Source: Amycolatopsis sp. WQ 127309 (lineage in GTDB: Bacteria > Actinomycetota > Actinomycetes > Mycobacteriales > Pseudonocardiaceae). Taken from it: DNA of 64,000 bases. The notes below the pieces were generated by a model. It was given only the letters and a program-made list of their open reading frames with translations. It did not search any database and had not been told where the DNA came from. The stretch covers positions 5,779,001 to 5,843,000 of the forward strand of contig NZ_CP095481.1 in assembly GCF_023023025.1 (NCBI RefSeq), read 5' to 3'. Position numbers and translations under genes: made by a program. Every line of letters starts with the position of its first letter. Within the stretch, counting starts at the first letter, position 1. Shown in pieces: positions 62,544-64,000 of the stretch.

Positions 62544-64000
62544 TCAGGTGGCCGGGTGCCTCGCGATCAGCTCGTCCACCTCGTCGCCCGTGGCGGAGTC
62601 GTTGGCGAACTGGCCTCGGGCCGCCAGCACGCCCAGCTGGCGCAGCCGCGCCGCCTGTTCGTGGGTGCGGACGCCTTCCGCTCCCACGCGCAGCTGCAGC
62701 TCGCGGGCCCGGGTGACCAGCTGGGTCAGGTGGCGGATGTCGGACTCGGCCGGCTCCTCCGCGTCCAGGGCGTCGATCACCGGGCCCGACAGGATCACGT
62801 GCTTCACCGGCAGGCCGTGCTGGGGGATCAGCTCCAGGTCCGCCGAGCCCGAGATGGTCAGCACCAGCTGCGTGCCCAGGTCGGCCAGCACCGCGAACGA
62901 GTCCAGGACCTCGCCGCGCGGGTCGAGGACCGAGTCGCGGTCGGTGCACAGGCGCAACGCCGTCGCCGGCAGCTCGTGCTTGGTCAGCTGCTCGCGGACC
63001 AGCATCACCAGGTCCGGGTCGATGGCCAGCCGCGTCGGCAGGCGGACGCAGACGTCCGGTGCCGCGTCGCCCAGGCGGGTGCGCCAGCGGGCCGTGGCGG
63101 CCAGGGACTCGGCGAGCAGCCAGCGGCCGAGCGGGACCGTCATGCCCGTGGTCTGGGCCAGCGGGTAGAACTCCTCGGAGCCGAGCTCGCCCTTCTCCGG
63201 GTGGTTCCAGCGCAGCCCGGCGTTGACCGCGGCGATCCGGCCGGGGTCGGCGAGCTTCACCGTCGGCTGGTAGACCAGCGAGAACTCGCCGTTCTCCAGC
63301 GCGCCGGCGATCACCGCGCCCAGCTGGTAGCGGCCGCGGTCGCGCGCGTCCAGCTCCGGGTCGAACAGCATCCACTGCGCCTTGCCGGCCTCCTTGGCCC
63401 GGTGCAACGCGATCTCCGCGGCTCGCAACAGCTCCGCGGCCCCGTCTTCGACGGCCGCGCGCACCACGATGCCCGCGCTGGCGCTCACGCCGATGCCGTG
63501 CCCGCCGAGGTAGATCGGCTCGTTGAGGTCCTCCAGCGCGCGCTCGACCAGCTCGACGACCTCGGCGGCGGAGAGCTCGCCGCGCAGCAGCACCGCGAAG
63601 CCGTCGCCGGACAGCCGCGCGACGAACCCGTCGTGGTGGCCGGTGAACACGGCGGACAGCTTGCCCGCGACGCCGCGCAGCACCTGGTCGCCGACGCCGG
63701 CACCGAGGCCGTCGTTGACGACCTTGAAGCCGTCGACGTCGAGGTAGATCAGCGCGATGTCGTCACGCGCGCCGGCGCCGAGCGCCGCTTCGAGCTTGGT
63801 GGTGAACGACGACGCGTTCGGCAGCCCGGTGAGCGGGTCGTGGATGTTCTGGTGCACCAGCCGCTCCTGCAGCAGGTGCAGCTCGTTCGCGTCGGAGACC
63901 ATCAGCACCGGGTACACCGAACCCGGCCGGTCGCCGGGCAGCCGGGCGAGCGTGACGTCGGTCCAGAGCTTGCCGTCGTCGACGTGGTCGAGCAGCATCC
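62544..64000 (-). CDS. GGDEF-EAL protein with both active sites degenerate (runs off right edge)
   Basis: At least 485 residues visible; the true start is beyond the window, and the visible N-terminal part looks like the end of a PAS domain (WTDVTLARLPGDRPGSVYPVLMVSD). The GGDEF domain begins HDPLTGLPNASSF, but its signature reads SGDGF (around 63598-63612). The EAL signature of xEALLRW is NAGLRW (63208-63225) and DDFGxG is missing. Neither c-di-GMP synthesis nor hydrolysis looks likely; a binding or structural role is more probable. Confidence 0.82.
   Translation of the reverse strand, partial: MLLDHVDDGKLWTDVTLARLPGDRPGSVYPVLMVSDANELHLLQERLVHQNIHDPLTGLPNASSFTTKLEAALGAGARDDIALIYLDVDGFKVVNDGLGAGVGDQVLRGVAGKLSAVFTGHHDGFVARLSGDGFAVLLRGELSAAEVVELVERALEDLNEPIYLGGHGIGVSASAGIVVRAAVEDGAAELLRAAEIALHRAKEAGKAQWMLFDPELDARDRGRYQLGAVIAGALENGEFSLVYQPTVKLADPGRIAAVNAGLRWNHPEKGELGSEEFYPLAQTTGMTVPLGRWLLAESLAATARWRTRLGDAAPDVCVRLPTRLAIDPDLVMLVREQLTKHELPATALRLCTDRDSVLDPRGEVLDSFAVLADLGTQLVLTISGSADLELIPQHGLPVKHVILSGPVIDALDAEEPAESDIRHLTQLVTRARELQLRVGAEGVRTHEQAARLRQLGVLAARGQFANDSATGDEVDELIARHPAT

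Overview
The window is high-GC DNA with frequent GTG starts, dense operons with 4-base ATGA/GTGA overlaps, many probable leaderless transcripts and an actinobacterial gene set. Two blocks keep the gene order I remember from Mycobacterium tuberculosis (Rv1447c-Rv1466 and Rv1473-Rv1473A). Protein style and a GTGAAGGCCTCC-type hairpin repeat suggest a Pseudonocardiaceae member, most likely Amycolatopsis or a close relative. Genus is inference. No rRNA, tRNA, CRISPR array, transposase or integrase was recognised.

Layout. 1-5.4 kb (minus): pentose-phosphate/glycolysis operon tkt-tal-pgi-zwf (zwf cut by the left edge). 5.6-13.5 kb: heme O synthase ctaB, two tandem secreted proteins (the second frameshifted near its 3' end), a HelR/HelD-type RNA polymerase recycling ATPase, an FKBP lipoprotein, a frameshifted cold-shock-domain gene, a quinone reductase, and a small protein/ATP-grasp pair. 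13.5-15.1 kb: a compositionally different islet with an unrecognised 397-residue protein, a bidirectional terminator and a tiny His/Gly-rich peptide gene. 15.1-20.6 kb (minus): fatty-acid desaturase, heme A synthase ctaA, a two-gene ABC exporter and mptB. 20.7-27.2 kb (plus): the complete sufR-sufB-sufD-sufC-sufS-sufU-sufT Fe-S assembly operon.

27.2-49.5 kb appears to be a lineage-specific stretch inside the conserved synteny. It holds a DUF4184 protein, YnfA, a signal-peptidase homologue lacking both catalytic residues, an ABC1/UbiB kinase, a snapalysin-like metalloprotease, a DesK/NarL-type two-component system and a V8-like protease. A divergent pair of operons follows: cysD-cysNC (ATP sulfurylase plus APS kinase, giving PAPS) faces an NTF2-like/DUF1214/SDR/sulfotransferase operon. 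Their shared promoter carries a near-perfect KstR-type (steroid-catabolism repressor) palindrome, so PAPS supply and a PAPS-using enzyme appear co-regulated. Then come an EAL-GGDEF protein, an ArsR/SRPBCC pair, a PASTA lipoprotein, a dGTPase and a large subtilase with Glu in place of the catalytic His.

49.5-64 kb: an acVLRF1 peptidyl-tRNA hydrolase homologue, an ABC-F ATPase behind a leaderless six-codon leader peptide and attenuator-like hairpin, a small HTH protein, a GT87 mannosyltransferase, an F420-type LLM enzyme divergent from a MarR regulator with phased operator repeats, an ABC exporter, a palindromic 21-bp repeat array, a SIS protein, an alpha/beta hydrolase, a cyclopropane-fatty-acid synthase family enzyme, an LCP cell-wall ligase, a GNAT, a Bcp peroxiredoxin and a degenerate GGDEF-EAL protein cut by the right edge.
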